Shown: positions 35,714 through 45,098 of the stretch, piece after piece
Layout of the letters: each line of letters starts with the position of its first letter
Position numbering within the stretch: position 1 is the first letter of the stretch
Assembly (NCBI RefSeq): GCF_017921835.1
Contig: NZ_JAGEMN010000001.1
Span: forward strand, 1,357,874-1,421,873
DNA: 64,000 nucleotides
Direction: 5' to 3'
From: Sporosarcina sp. 6E9
Lineage (GTDB): Bacteria; Bacillota; Bacilli; Bacillales_A; Planococcaceae
Program-made: the position numbers and the translations under genes
Notes under the pieces: model-generated
Told to the model about the DNA's origin: nothing
Database searches by the model: none
What the model saw: the letters and a program-made list of their open reading frames with translations, nothing else

Positions 35714-37263
35714 TATAATACGACCTCTTTCTTTTCTACAACGTCGATAAACTCGCCGTCGAGCGACCATGTTTTCGCATCTGTTATTTTTACATGGACA
35801 AGTTTCCCGATTACGTCTTTTGGTGCTCTAAAATTAACTAATTTGTTCTTCCTAGTGTATCCGGAAAGGACTTCATCATTCCGTTTACTTTCACCTTCAA
35901 CTAGTACTTCGACTGTTTGCCCTTCAAATTGCTGCATAGCTTTCAGGGAATAGTCGTTTACTAGTTTATTCAATCGTTGAAGTCTTTCTTTCTTAACTTC
36001 CATCGGAATATTATCTGCCATTTTCTCTGCTGGTGTGCCATCACGCGGTGAATAAATATACGTATAAGCTGTTTCAAAACCAACTTCTTCATACAATGTC
36101 ATCGTTTCCTCAAATTGTTCATCGGTCTCATTCGGAAAGCCGACAATGATATCTGTTGTTAATGACACATCAGGAATCGCAGTTTTTATTTTACGAACGA
36201 GTTCGAGATATTCTTCGCGTGAATAAATTCTACCCATAATTTTCAGGATTGATGTAGAACCTGATTGTACCGGAAGATGAATATGTTCAACGAGGTTTCC
36301 GCCTTTAGCAAGGACTTCGATTAAGTGATCATCGAAATCTCTTGGGTGACTTGTCGTAAAGCGGACACGAGGTATATCGATTTTACGTAAATCATCCATC
36401 AAATCGCCAAGACGATAATCCAGATCATCAAAATCTTTCCCGTAGGCATTTACGTTTTGCCCAAGTAATGTAATTTCTTTATACCCTTGTGCGGCGAGTT
36501 GTCGAATCTCTGTAATGATATCTTCAGGTCTTCGACTACGTTCTTTTCCTCTTGTATACGGCACTATGCAATACGTACAAAACTTATCGCAACCGTACAT
36601 AATATTGACCCATGCTTTAATATCACCGTGGCGGACTTTTGGAAGGTTTTCAATAATATCGCCTTCTTTAGACCACACTTCGATAACCATTTCTTTTGAC
36701 ATATACGCTTCATGTAAAATGTTCGGGAGTCTATGAATATTATGCGTGCCGAAGATCATGTCAACTTGGTCGTAGGTTTGAAGTATTTTATTGACGACGG
36801 ATTCTTCCTGCGACATACAACCACAAACACCGATCAAAATATCCGGATTGCGCTGTTTAAGCGGCTTTAAATGTCCGAGCTCTCCGAACACTTTGTTTTC
36901 TGCGTTTTCACGAATGGCACATGTGTTTAACAAAATAATGTTCGCATCTTCAACCGTCTCTGTTACTTCATAGCCAAGTGCTGTGAAAATACCTGCCATT
37001 ACTTCCGTGTCATGCTCGTTCATTTGGCAGCCATATGTACGAATATAAAACTTGCGGCCTTTACCCATATTCAGAAAGCGTTCGTCGATTTCGAAGTCGT
37101 CGAAATACGAAACTTCTTCCCCACCGCGTCTTCTCGCTTTTTTCAAATTGGGTTGTTTGTAGACAGTTTGGAAATATTGACTGTAATCTTTCTCAGTCTT
37201 TTCTTCTTTATTTACTAAGCCTGACTTTATCTGCCCGGCACTTATGCGCTGTTCTTCATTCAT
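35713..37263 (-). CDS. miaB: tRNA-2-methylthio-N6-dimethylallyladenosine synthase MiaB
   Basis: The 516-residue radical-SAM methylthiotransferase converts i6A37 to ms2i6A37 in tRNA. The N-terminal domain binds a second [4Fe-4S] cluster via Cys in [20 protein letters not shown] and GVCGCMSQ. The radical-SAM CxxxCxxC is CDKFCTYC, followed by [13 protein letters not shown]-terminal TRAM domain binds RNA ([14 protein letters not shown] to DGEFIDVV). MiaA, which makes its substrate, lies 6.5 kb downstream. It is the first gene of miaB-ricA and overlaps ricA by one base. In B. subtilis tdh-kbl precede it; here they do not. Confidence 0.95.
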   Translation of the reverse strand: MNEEQRISAGQIKSGLVNKEEKTEKDYSQYFQTVYKQPNLKKARRRGGEEVSYFDDFEIDERFLNMGKGRKFYIRTYGCQMNEHDTEVMAGIFTALGYEVTETVEDANIILLNTCAIRENAENKVFGELGHLKPLKQRNPDILIGVCGCMSQEESVVNKILQTYDQVDMIFGTHNIHRLPNILHEAYMSKEMVIEVWSKEGDIIENLPKVRHGDIKAWVNIMYGCDKFCTYCIVPYTRGKERSRRPEDIITEIRQLAAQGYKEITLLGQNVNAYGKDFDDLDYRLGDLMDDLRKIDIPRVRFTTSHPRDFDDHLIEVLAKGGNLVEHIHLPVQSGSTSILKIMGRIYSREEYLELVRKIKTAIPDVSLTTDIIVGFPNETDEQFEETMTLYEEVGFETAYTYIYSPRDGTPAEKMADNIPMEVKKERLQRLNKLVNDYSLKAMQQFEGQTVEVLVEGESKRNDEVLSGYTRKNKLVNFRAPKDVIGKLVHVKITDAKTWSLDGEFIDVVEKKEVVL

Positions 37264-37456
37264 AATTTTGAATCCCCTTTCCGACAGTTTCTCGGGAACG
37301 ATTTCATACGTCTCTTATTATACTTAACTTGGGGTCAAGTGTACAAGGAGAGGATTAGTTGTTGGCATTTTGTCGATTGTTTGTCACAGTTTTCATGGAG
37401 AAGACACCTTATGATAAAATGTATTCAACAACGATAACCATTTGGGGGAACCATTA

Positions 37457-37789
37457 ATGAATATTTACTCAGTCAAATTATTACTGGAATCAACTGTCAC
37501 GCCAAACGATTACGGTACAAAAACATATGAAGAATCTATTGTATTAATAGAAGCGGAGCGTTTAGAAAAAGTCGAACAAATAATTCGTAACCACTATGTT
37601 GACGAAACCTATGAAAATGCTGTAGGCGGTCTTACTACTTGGAGTTTTGTAACAATATTGGATATCTTTGAGGTGAATGATGAATTTGAAGGAGTTGTTA
37701 ATTTCAAGGAAGTTTATAGTCGTTTTTTACCTTTCGATAAACTGATTACGGCAGAAGAAGTAATAAAACTTTATTCATTGGATATTTAA
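37457..37789 (+). CDS. DUF4288 domain protein
   Basis: This 110-residue protein starts at ATG 37457 behind GGGGGAA; an in-frame TTG at 37442 overlaps that site. It reads MNIYSVKLLLESTVTPN, with GTKTYEESIVLIEAERLEKV and GGLTTWSFVTILDIFEV, the pattern of DUF4288, a small alpha-beta family of unknown function. It is the only plus-strand gene between 26.4 kb and the right end of the window, sitting alone between convergent spoVS and divergent miaB, at the place where tdh-kbl lie in B. subtilis. Ends at a bidirectional terminator. Confidence 0.78.
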   Translation: MNIYSVKLLLESTVTPNDYGTKTYEESIVLIEAERLEKVEQIIRNHYVDETYENAVGGLTTWSFVTILDIFEVNDEFEGVVNFKEVYSRFLPFDKLITAEEVIKLYSLDI

Positions 37790-37822
37790 AAAACCTACGG
37801 AGATCTCATCCCCGTAGTTTTT
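37788..37822. terminator. Bidirectional terminator between DUF4288 gene and spoVS
   Basis: CTACGG pairs with CCGTAG within AAAAAACCTACGG ... CCCCGTAGTTTTT. Both strands gain a T-run. Confidence 0.8.
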
Positions 37823-37824
37823 CA

Positions 37825-38115
37825 TTACATATCGTTTTGTGCAGCTCCACGCGTTCGCTTTTCGACGAGTAATTTCAAAGCCGTCCGTCCCTCACCATTA
37901 ATCATGATATCGGTGAATGCTGGCGCACAGGTTAGATCAGATCCACTTGGCGCTACAAACCCCCGTGCAATTGCGATTGCTTTTACTGCTTGATTGAGTG
38001 CACCCGCTCCTACAGCTTGCATTTCAGCATACCCTTGTTCTCGGATGACTGCGACGAGCGCACCAGCAACTGAATTTGGATTCGAGCGAGATGAGACTTT
38101 CAATGGGTTCACCAT
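37825..38115 (-). CDS. spoVS: Stage V sporulation protein S
   Basis: The 96-residue protein shows the full SpoVS/Alba-like pattern: LKVSSRSNPNSVAGALVAVI, AVGAGALNQAVKAIAIARGF and CAPAFTDIMINGEGRTALKL. SpoVS is a nucleic-acid-binding factor needed for spore coat assembly and germination. In B. subtilis it follows ymdB, as here. ATG 38115 follows AAGGAGGAATA. It carries a short Arg-rich C-terminal extension (EKRTRGAAQNDM) compared with the 86-residue B. subtilis protein. A bulged hairpin lies in its leader. Confidence 0.94.
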   Translation of the reverse strand: MVNPLKVSSRSNPNSVAGALVAVIREQGYAEMQAVGAGALNQAVKAIAIARGFVAPSGSDLTCAPAFTDIMINGEGRTALKLLVEKRTRGAAQNDM

Positions 38116-38138
38116 TATTCCTCCTTATTTTCCGATGT

Positions 38139-38161
38139 CTATGGAACGGATACGTCCATAG
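38139..38161. other. Hairpin between ymdB and spoVS
   Basis: CTATGG.ACG pairs with CGTCCATAG around GATA, with one bulged A. There is no T-run. It may slow or mark processing between the two cistrons. Confidence 0.45.
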
Positions 38162-38198
38162 CCCATACTATGAGAAAAAGGATTCGTTTAGACTCAAC

Positions 38199-38996
38199 TT
38201 AACTTTCGAATGGTTTATCGTCGTTAATCATAATCCGTTCGACGTGAATAGCCTTCCCCGTTTTGTCATCCAATTCAACGTATAAGCCGTTTAATTGGAC
38301 GCGTCCATTTTTTGGCACTTCGAATCGTACTGGCATATTTGTTTGAAAACGGTAAATGACATCTTCTTTTTTCATTCCGAGGATTTCATCGTACGGCCCC
38401 GTCATACCCGCATCGGTTAAGTAAGCAGTTCCCTTAGGAAGAATCCGATCGTCGGCTGTCTGGACATGCGTGTGCGTTCCTACGACGGCTGAGGCGCGAC
38501 CATCAAGATGAAACCCCATCGCGATTTTTTCGCTCGTTGCTTCCGCATGAAAATCGACAAAAACAAGTGGTGAAATTTCATGGGCTTCGTCTAATAGTTC
38601 ATCAGCTTTCGCAAACGGGTCCCCATGAGGCGGTAAAAATGTTCTTCCGTGTAAGTTAATAACAGATAATGTGACCCCGTTCCGTGAAATGGTCGTCATT
38701 CCACGACCTGGTGCTTCGTCCGAAAAGTTTGCCGGGCGTATTAAATAATCCGTTTCATCTATAAAATCATAAATTTCTTTTTGATCCCAAGTATGGTTTC
38801 CCATTGTTACAACGTCGACGCCAGCGCGTAGCATGTCATCAAAAATCGCCTTCGTAATTCCCCGACCGGCTGCTGCGTTTTCTCCGTTTGCAATCACTAC
38901 ATCTGGACTATATTTACGTTTTAGACGCGGTAAATAGCGGTAAACCATATCTCTTCCAAGCGAGCCAACAATATCACCAATAAATACGATTTTCAT
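38199..38996 (-). CDS. ymdB: YmdB, 2',3'-cyclic nucleotide phosphodiesterase-type metallophosphoesterase
   Basis: The 265-residue enzyme carries FIGDIVGSLGRD (N-terminal metal motif), NGENAAAGRGIT, TMGNHTWDQKE, VDFHAEATSEK and GTHTHVQTAD, the metal ligands of the TIGR00282/YmdB family. B. subtilis YmdB hydrolyses 2',3'-cAMP-type compounds and influences biofilm and nanotube formation. ATG 38996 follows AAGAGGTCTTTTA; in-frame codons further upstream run through the rny terminator and are rejected. It lies between rny and spoVS, the conserved order, tying it to RNA turnover. Confidence 0.94.
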   Translation of the reverse strand: MKIVFIGDIVGSLGRDMVYRYLPRLKRKYSPDVVIANGENAAAGRGITKAIFDDMLRAGVDVVTMGNHTWDQKEIYDFIDETDYLIRPANFSDEAPGRGMTTISRNGVTLSVINLHGRTFLPPHGDPFAKADELLDEAHEISPLVFVDFHAEATSEKIAMGFHLDGRASAVVGTHTHVQTADDRILPKGTAYLTDAGMTGPYDEILGMKKEDVIYRFQTNMPVRFEVPKNGRVQLNGLYVELDDKTGKAIHVERIMINDDKPFES

Positions 38997-39040
38997 TAAA
39001 AGACCTCTTTCTAATTTTAGGGTTGTAAAAAACAGCAAAG

Positions 39041-39064
39041 GCGCCACTCGGCCAAGAATGGCGC
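39041..39064. other. Second hairpin in the rny-ymdB gap
   Basis: GCGCCA (39041-39046) pairs with TGGCGC (39059-39064). On the minus strand CTTTGCTGTTTTTT follows, so it may back up the rny terminator. Confidence 0.45.
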
Positions 39065-39090
39065 ACAGTGCTGGATGCCTATTAAAATAA

Positions 39091-39127
39091 AAAAAGCTTC
39101 GGGACTGTAAATCCCGGAAGCCTTTTT
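39091..39127 (-). terminator. Terminator of rny
   Basis: Minus-strand AAAAAGGCTTCCGGGA pairs with TCCCGAAGCTTTTTTT around TTTACAG. It starts three bases after the rny stop. Confidence 0.85.
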
Positions 39128-39129
39128 CA

Positions 39130-40698
39130 TCATTTCGCGTAGTCAACCGCTCGTGTTTCACGAATGACTGTTACCTTTATATGACCCGGATAATCAAGTT
39201 CTTCTTCAATTCTTTTTCGAATATCCCTAGCAAGACGATGAGCTGTAATGTCATCAATCTGATCTGGACGAACGATAATCCGAACTTCACGACCTGCTTG
39301 GATGGCAAATGATTTTTCCACGCCTTCGTATGATTCCGAAATTTCTTCGAGTTTTTGTAAACGTCGAATGTAGTTTTCGAGTGTTTCACTACGGGCACCT
39401 GGTCTGGCCGCAGATAATGCATCTGCCGCTGCAACAAGTACCGCAATAACCGATGTCGCTTCTGTATCTCCGTGATGGGATGCAATACTATTAATGACAA
39501 CCGGATGCTCTTTATATTTTGTTGCAAGTTCCACACCGATTTCGACATGGCTTCCTTCAACTTCATGGTCGATTGCTTTTCCAATATCATGAAGGAGTCC
39601 TGCACGTCTTGCAAGTGTTACATCTTCTCCAAGTTCTGCTGCTAAAAGTCCCGTCAGGTATGCAACTTCTGTTGAATGCTTCAGGACGTTTTGTCCATAG
39701 CTCGTTCTAAAGCGCAGTCTTCCGAGAATCTTAATGAGATCCGGGTGAAGATTGTGTACGCCGATATCAAATGATGTTTGCTCTCCAGTTTCACGGATAA
39801 GCTCATCCACTTCACGTCTAGACTTATCAACCATTTCTTCAATACGCGCCGGATGTATCCTCCCGTCTTGCACAAGTTTTTCAAGTGCTAAGCGAGCAGT
39901 TTCCCGACGAACTGGATCGAATCCTGATAAGACGACAGCTTCCGGTGTATCATCAATGATTAGATCGATTCCTGTAAGTGTTTCAAGTGTCCGAATGTTA
40001 CGTCCTTCACGACCAATTATTCGGCCTTTCATTTCATCGTTCGGTAAGTTTACTACAGACACTGTAGTTTCAGCAACATGATCTGCTGCAAAACGTTGCA
40101 GTGCAATGGAAAGAATTTCACGTGCTTTTTTGTCTGATTCTTCTTTTGCTTGTAACTCTGACTCTTTTGTCATAACGGCAATATCCGTTGCGAGTTCTTT
40201 CTCGACTTCCGTGAGAATGACATGCTTCGCTTCTTCTCGCGTAAGTGATGATATTCTTTCAAGCTCCGTTTGTTGAACGGTCACTAGTTCTTCCGCCTTG
40301 CGTTCCATCTGTTCAATATGCTGTTGTCTTCCGGTAAGCGCTTCTTCTTTGCGCTCCAGACCCGCTTCTCTTTTGTTGAGAGCATTATCTTTACGGTCGA
40401 GATGTTCCTCCCGCTGCAAATGACGATTTTCTTGTTTTTGCAATTCTGACCGTCGTTCGCGGATTTCAGCTTCCGCTTCAATTCTCAGTTTGTGAGTTTC
40501 ATCTTTCGCTTCCAGTAGTGCCTCTCTTTTCAAAGCCTCCGCTTCACGCTTGCCCTCTTCGACAATCGCTTCTGCCGAGTATTTGGCACCTGTCACTTTT
40601 GATTCATTCACTTTACGATTAACAAAATAGATAACAAGAGCACCGACGAAGAAACCGAGCAAAGCGGAGATGATTATTTCTAATAACATCCTGGTCAC
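39130..40698 (-). CDS. rny: Ribonuclease Y
   Basis: The 522-residue endoribonuclease initiates mRNA decay. It has an N-terminal membrane anchor ([20 protein letters not shown]), a long coiled coil rich in Glu, Lys and Arg (residues 40-190), a KH domain ([15 protein letters not shown]) and an HD domain with the metal pair in [12 protein letters not shown], plus [10 protein letters not shown]. Size and layout equal B. subtilis RNase Y. ATG 40698 follows TAGGAGGTGAC. RicA and YmdB, its functional associates, are encoded nearby. It has its own promoter at 40797-40825. Confidence 0.96.
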   Translation of the reverse strand: MTRMLLEIIISALLGFFVGALVIYFVNRKVNESKVTGAKYSAEAIVEEGKREAEALKREALLEAKDETHKLRIEAEAEIRERRSELQKQENRHLQREEHLDRKDNALNKREAGLERKEEALTGRQQHIEQMERKAEELVTVQQTELERISSLTREEAKHVILTEVEKELATDIAVMTKESELQAKEESDKKAREILSIALQRFAADHVAETTVSVVNLPNDEMKGRIIGREGRNIRTLETLTGIDLIIDDTPEAVVLSGFDPVRRETARLALEKLVQDGRIHPARIEEMVDKSRREVDELIRETGEQTSFDIGVHNLHPDLIKILGRLRFRTSYGQNVLKHSTEVAYLTGLLAAELGEDVTLARRAGLLHDIGKAIDHEVEGSHVEIGVELATKYKEHPVVINSIASHHGDTEATSVIAVLVAAADALSAARPGARSETLENYIRRLQKLEEISESYEGVEKSFAIQAGREVRIIVRPDQIDDITAHRLARDIRKRIEEELDYPGHIKVTVIRETRAVDYAK

Positions 40699-40796
40699 CT
40701 CCTAATTGCTATTCTTTTCATTTTCAGTCGGCTCGTATATCAACGTACAACATACTGCCTAAATTAATCTTTTGGGGTATAAGGTATACAGTTCTA

Positions 40797-40825
40797 ATTG
40801 TATCTTTGTCAAAATCGCATGTCAA
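40797..40825 (-). promoter_or_regulatory. rny promoter
   Basis: Minus-strand TTGACA (40825-40820), a 17-base spacer and TACAAT (40802-40797). A second TTGACA with TATACC lies about 15 bases further downstream. Confidence 0.75.
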
Positions 40826-40999
40826 GGATACACACGACCTTTCTTACCAATAAATTGAAGAGATGCCGCAAACGCCAAACCGGCCGGGAGGATATTACTG
40901 GAAATAGACACTAGTAAGAAGTCTATATGGAATTAAGTTATCGTGAATGAAACACGTTGCGGTAAGAACAACCGAAGCCCCCCCTCTCCCATTCTGAAC

Positions 41000-41034
41000 A
41001 AAAAACGGTTCACCCTTTAAAGAGTGAACCGTTT
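41000..41034 (-). terminator. Terminator of recA
   Basis: Minus-strand AAACGGTTCAC pairs with GTGAACCGTTT, followed by TTT, about 13 bases after recA. Confidence 0.85.
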
Positions 41035-41046
41035 ACTAAGCATATT

Positions 41047-42120
41047 TTATTTTTTTTCTTCTTCTAGCAATAATTCGAGTTCTTCAGCTTCAGCTGCGTC
41101 ATCAACATCATGACCTTCAACGACAGTAGCTTCTCCGTCAAGTTTATAATATTCACGAATTTTTTTATCAATAGCTTTTTTAACATCTGGATTTTCAATC
41201 AAGAACTGCTTGGCATTTTCTCGACCTTGTCCTAGACGCTCTCCTTCGTAGGAATACCATGATCCACTACGTTGTACTACTTCTACTTCAGTACCCAGGT
41301 CTACTATTTCACCTTCTTGTGAAATTCCCAAACCGTACATAATATCTACTTCTGCAAGACGGAAAGGCGGTGCGACTTTGTTTTTCACAACTCTGATGCG
41401 CGTCTTGTTTCCGACAATTTCAGTTCCCTGTTTAATTGCTTCACCACGGCGAACATCGATTCGAACTGATGCATAAAACTTCAGTGCACGTCCTCCTGGC
41501 GTAACTTCTGGGCTACCGAACATGACGCCAACTTTTTCACGAATTTGGTTGATGAAAATTGCGTTCGTTCTTGATTTATTAATGGCACCCGATAATTTAC
41601 GTAGAGCTTGGGACATCAAGCGTGCCTGCAAACCAACGTGCGAGTCGCCCATCTCTCCTTCAATTTCTGCTTTTGGAACTAGAGCAGCAACCGAGTCAAC
41701 GACGACAATGTCGACGGCACCACTACGAACTAGCGCTTCACAAATTTCTAGCGCTTGTTCGCCTGTATCAGGTTGTGATAATAAAAGTTCATCTATATTA
41801 ACACCAAGTCGTTTTGCATATTCAGGATCAAGTGCATGCTCCGCATCAATAAATGCGGCTGTTCCACCTTCTGCTTGTGCCGCAGCAATCGCATGAAGTG
41901 CAACTGTCGTTTTACCCGAACTCTCAGGTCCATATATTTCTACAACACGGCCACGTGGATATCCACCTACACCAAGTGCGATGTCGAGTGAGAGTGATCC
42001 GCTGGAGGTCGTTGAAATTTGGCGATCCGTTTTTTCACCCAGCTTCATAACAGATCCTTTACCAAATTGTTTTTCAATTTGTTTTAACGCCATATCTAGT
42101 GCTGCTTTACGATTTTTCAA
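41047..42120 (-). CDS. recA: Recombinase RecA
   Basis: The 357-residue recombinase coats single-stranded DNA, drives strand exchange and activates LexA cleavage. Walker A GPESSGKT lies at residues 64-71, with [30 protein letters not shown] and the L2 loop [13 protein letters not shown]. The start is TTG 42120 ([20 protein letters not shown]), with GGGAGG eight to nine bases upstream, aligning with B. subtilis RecA; upstream in-frame codons overlap the promoter. The C-terminus is acidic ([16 protein letters not shown]). A LexA box lies upstream at 42204-42217. Confidence 0.97.
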   Translation of the reverse strand: MKNRKAALDMALKQIEKQFGKGSVMKLGEKTDRQISTTSSGSLSLDIALGVGGYPRGRVVEIYGPESSGKTTVALHAIAAAQAEGGTAAFIDAEHALDPEYAKRLGVNIDELLLSQPDTGEQALEICEALVRSGAVDIVVVDSVAALVPKAEIEGEMGDSHVGLQARLMSQALRKLSGAINKSRTNAIFINQIREKVGVMFGSPEVTPGGRALKFYASVRIDVRRGEAIKQGTEIVGNKTRIRVVKNKVAPPFRLAEVDIMYGLGISQEGEIVDLGTEVEVVQRSGSWYSYEGERLGQGRENAKQFLIENPDVKKAIDKKIREYYKLDGEATVVEGHDVDDAAEAEELELLLEEEKK

Positions 42121-42166
42121 ATATATTTCCTCCCTAATATTAATTCCAGTTTTTCTATCTGTTCTT

Positions 42167-42195
42167 ACTATACCTCTTTTATAAAGAATACACAA
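42167..42195 (-). promoter_or_regulatory. recA promoter
   Basis: Minus-strand TTGTGT (42195-42190), a 17-base spacer and TATAGT (42172-42167), about 50 bases before the TTG start. Confidence 0.6.
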
Positions 42196-42203
42196 CAAAA
42201 AAG

Positions 42204-42217
42204 CGAACGTTTATTCG
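42204..42217. promoter_or_regulatory. LexA box of recA
   Basis: Minus strand CGAATAAACGTTCG fits CGAACRNRYGTTYG with one mismatch, lying just upstream of the -35 element. Confidence 0.75.
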
Positions 42218-42311
42218 AGAGGTTTTTATTGAAATGAAATTATTCATAATAAATAGGGGTGATTATTCAATTTTCAAAAGAAAATCGCTATCAAATTAAT
42301 ATTTTCAACTT

Positions 42312-43553
42312 TTAAGACTTCGAAAGTTCTTTGATCAAGTAATAAAGTGCAAATCGTGCAGAACGAAGGCGATTGTTATTTCTAGTTCCTGATAATAGAA
42401 GTTTGTATGTTGCAGGCTTTTTATTTGGCAAAGCAATGCCTATCCAAACTGTACCTACCGGCTCTCCATCATGCGGTGTTGGGCCCGCTGCACCTGTTAT
42501 TCCTACGCCTACATGTGTATTAAATTTCTTTTGGACATGAAACGCGAGAGATTCCGCACATTGCTTACTTACGATCCCGTACTCATCCAGCATTTTCTGT
42601 TCGACACTAAGTTGATTTACTTTTGCTACTTCGTCATAAACGATAACTCCGCCGGAAAGCGTGCCGCTAATTCCAGGTTCGTTTGCAAGTTCAGCAAGGA
42701 ACAAACCTGCCGTTAAACTTTCTGCTGCTGATAATGTAAATCCCTTTTCCTTCAGTAGTCCTACAGCTTTTGAAGATAATGTGTCATCGTCAATCCCATA
42801 TATGAATTCGCCTACGATGGAACGAATTTCTTCTTCAATTGGATTAATCAATTGATTGGCTTCATCAATCGTATCCGCTTTTGCTGTAATTCGTAACGTG
42901 ACCGCTTCTGCTGTCGCCAATGGGGCTACTGTTGGATTGGCTTGTTTTTCTAAAATTGGTTGAATGCGATGTTCGAGTTCTGCTTCGCCAATCCCATAAA
43001 ATTTCAAAACACGTGATGTAATTACTTCTGTTTTGCCACTAATTTTTAGCAAATAAGGAATTACCTCATCAACGAACATCGGTTGCATTTCATGGGGTGG
43101 GCCTGGTAAAAGTATGTATTGAATACCTTTTCTTTCAACAGCCATTCCCGGAGCCATTCCAGTGCGGTTCGGAAGTACTTTCGAACCTTCAAAAACAAAA
43201 GCTTGTTTTTTATTATTCTCCGTCATAACGCGTTTGCTTCGCTCAAAATACTGTTCAATTTGTCTAAGTGCTTCTTCGTCGCTTATAAGTGATAAGCCCA
43301 CATGTTTTGCAATTGTCTCTTTTGTCATGTCGTCTTTAGTCGGTCCAAGTCCTCCCGAAAAAATAAGGACATCCGCGCGTTTTTCCGCCACAGTAATCGC
43401 TTCTTCCAAGCGTTTCGGATTATCTCCTACTACGGTGTGAAAATACACATCTGCGCCTATCTCCGCAAGACTGGACGACATGAATGTTGCATTCGTATTC
43501 GTAATTTGACCAAGTAATAATTCTGACCCAACAGCAATAATCTCTACTTTCAT
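42312..43553 (-). CDS. cinA: CinA competence/damage-inducible protein
   Basis: The 413-residue protein joins an N-terminal molybdopterin-binding-like (COG1058) domain (IIAVGSELLLGQITNTNATF, IFSGGLGPTKDDMTKE, PNRTGMAPGM, LPGPPHEMQPM) to a C-terminal nicotinamide-nucleotide amidase domain (TLSAAESLTAGLFLAEL, SGGVIVYDEVAKVNQL, GITGAAGPTPHDGEPVGTV). Together they can act as an ADP-ribose/NMN salvage enzyme. cinA lies between pgsA and recA as in most Firmicutes; the 113-base gap carries the recA promoter and LexA box. ATG 43553 follows GGAGAGGTTTC. Confidence 0.95.
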   Translation of the reverse strand: MKVEIIAVGSELLLGQITNTNATFMSSSLAEIGADVYFHTVVGDNPKRLEEAITVAEKRADVLIFSGGLGPTKDDMTKETIAKHVGLSLISDEEALRQIEQYFERSKRVMTENNKKQAFVFEGSKVLPNRTGMAPGMAVERKGIQYILLPGPPHEMQPMFVDEVIPYLLKISGKTEVITSRVLKFYGIGEAELEHRIQPILEKQANPTVAPLATAEAVTLRITAKADTIDEANQLINPIEEEIRSIVGEFIYGIDDDTLSSKAVGLLKEKGFTLSAAESLTAGLFLAELANEPGISGTLSGGVIVYDEVAKVNQLSVEQKMLDEYGIVSKQCAESLAFHVQKKFNTHVGVGITGAAGPTPHDGEPVGTVWIGIALPNKKPATYKLLLSGTRNNNRLRSARFALYYLIKELSKS

Positions 43554-43567
43554 AAAGAAACCTCTCC

Positions 43568-44146
43568 TTACATGGATTCAAGTAAAACGCGTCTATTTTT
43601 ATAAAAATAGTCAACACCTGACCAAACTGTGAAGAATAGTGCAATGTAAAGCATTATGGTTCCGAACGGTACTCCGATTGATTCGAAATAGATATTATTG
43701 AATAGCAATGAAATAATCGCAATAATCTGCGTCACGGTTTTAATTTTACCAAGTTGATTTGCAGCTACAACTTCCCCGCCGCCCGCAAGAATTAAACGAA
43801 GACCTGTCACTGCAAATTCACGGCTGATAATAACAATGATTATCCATGAAGGCGCAGAGCCAAGTTCAACGAGTATTATAAATGCCGCTGAAACGAGTAG
43901 TTTGTCTGCAAGCGGATCAAGAAATTTACCCATATTCGTAATGAGTTCATACTTTCGAGCAATATAACCGTCCAGCCAATCTGTAATGGAGGCAATAATA
44001 AATATCAAACCGCCGATTATATGGCTGGTCTCAATATCTGTATTGAGCAAATTTACCGTTCCAAAATTAAAATCAACAAGCATGAAAAGCATGAAAATTG
44101 GTATTAATAAAATGCGTGAAACTGTAATCTTATTTGGTAAATTCAA
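43568..44146 (-). CDS. pgsA: CDP-diacylglycerol-glycerol-3-phosphate 3-phosphatidyltransferase PgsA
   Basis: The 192-residue membrane enzyme makes phosphatidylglycerophosphate, the committed step to phosphatidylglycerol. The CDP-alcohol phosphotransferase motif DG(x)2AR(x)8G(x)3D(x)3D is visible in DWLDGYIARKY then MGKFLDPLADK. It begins at TTG 44146 (MNLPNKITVSRILLIPIFML), aligning with B. subtilis PgsA; an upstream ATG at 44179 lies inside a palindrome and lacks a ribosome site. It follows rodZ and precedes cinA, as in B. subtilis. Confidence 0.94.
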   Translation of the reverse strand: MNLPNKITVSRILLIPIFMLFMLVDFNFGTVNLLNTDIETSHIIGGLIFIIASITDWLDGYIARKYELITNMGKFLDPLADKLLVSAAFIILVELGSAPSWIIIVIISREFAVTGLRLILAGGGEVVAANQLGKIKTVTQIIAIISLLFNNIYFESIGVPFGTIMLYIALFFTVWSGVDYFYKNRRVLLESM

Positions 44147-44170
44147 ATGGATCACTTTCCTTTCAAAGAA

Positions 44171-44196
44171 AATAGTCATCTAGCTAGATGACTATT
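44171..44196. other. 26-base perfect palindrome between rodZ and pgsA
   Basis: AATAGTCATCTAG is followed by its exact complement CTAGATGACTATT with no loop in between. On the minus strand TTTTCTTT follows. It overlaps the rodZ stop and may act as a weak terminator or operator. Confidence 0.6.
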
Positions 44197-45076
44197 ATTC
44201 TTTCTCATATTCTATAATAATATTTCGTGTTGTACGATTGTCTGCGTATTCAAGCAACTCGCCGTTCACATAAATTTCCGTAGAAGCTGTACGACCAACA
44301 CGAATTCGTACCCAATCAGTATCTGAAACGTCCATTTCTACTGCATCACCAGCGGTTAAAGTATAAGCGCCTCGAGGTTGTGGCATCCGCTCTGTATTTG
44401 AACGGTCCAATACACCAATCCATGAATCACCGCTTGTTTTAATTTCTAGTTTGAATTCTTCCGCATCAGTTAGTCTGTAGAATGAATCTTCCCCAGCCGA
44501 GCTTTCATGCGCTAAACTTTGTTCAACAGCTGGTTCTTCGGCGTCTTCAGGATCTTCTTTGCTATCCGATTCGTCACCTGCTGCCTCACCATCTGTTTTA
44601 TCATCTTTATTGGCGTCGGCCGAATTATCTTTATCAACGATTATTGACTCTTCCGTCCCGGGAGTATCATCTTTATTTGCAACGTGATGTTTGTTCAAAA
44701 AGTAGACGACAACAATGATTACGATAATAAATAATGCCACGATTATTTTCGGCAAAACTTCATTGAGACGACTATTTCTTGAACCGCTTCGACGCGATAA
44801 AGTTTGAGGAACATGTTGCTGTTCTTCTGCTTTCAATTCCATTTTTCCAGAGCTGTCGCGATACAATAGAAGCATCTCGTCCGCATCTAGTCCAACAGCC
44901 TCTGCATATTGCTTAATAAAAGCACGGACATAGAATGAACCTGGCATCGATCCAAATTCTTCATTCTCGATACCCGATAAATACCGTTTCTGTATTTTTG
45001 TTATTGACTGCAAATCATCTAGTGAGTAGCCTTTCGCTTTTCTCGCCTCTCTGAGACGGTCACCTAGTCCGGTCAC
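44195..45076 (-). CDS. rodZ: Cell-shape protein RodZ (YmfM)
   Basis: The 293-residue protein has a cytosolic helix-turn-helix (LGDRLREARKAKGYSLDDLQ to GSFYVRAFIKQYAEAVGLD) that binds MreB in the family. One membrane helix follows (IIVALFIIVIIVVVYFL, about residues 110-126), then a very acidic linker (residues 135-185) and an external DUF4115 beta domain ending RTTRNIIIEY. RodZ links MreB filaments to wall synthesis. It lies upstream of pgsA, in the same order as in B. subtilis. ATG or GTG near 45076 follows TAGGTGTTATAGGTG. Confidence 0.9.
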   Translation of the reverse strand: MTGLGDRLREARKAKGYSLDDLQSITKIQKRYLSGIENEEFGSMPGSFYVRAFIKQYAEAVGLDADEMLLLYRDSSGKMELKAEEQQHVPQTLSRRSGSRNSRLNEVLPKIIVALFIIVIIVVVYFLNKHHVANKDDTPGTEESIIVDKDNSADANKDDKTDGEAAGDESDSKEDPEDAEEPAVEQSLAHESSAGEDSFYRLTDAEEFKLEIKTSGDSWIGVLDRSNTERMPQPRGAYTLTAGDAVEMDVSDTDWVRIRVGRTASTEIYVNGELLEYADNRTTRNIIIEYEKE

Positions 45077-45098
45077 CTATAACACCTACCTATTCCTA

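Larger units (their letters stand above)
40699..41046. other. Gap between recA and rny: promoter, recA terminator, otherwise featureless
   Basis: Apart from the rny promoter (40797-40825) and the recA terminator (41000-41034), I see no open frame with a ribosome site. The central stretch about 40830-40990 includes a C-rich run (CCCCCCCTCTCCC) without clear function. Confidence 0.5.
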
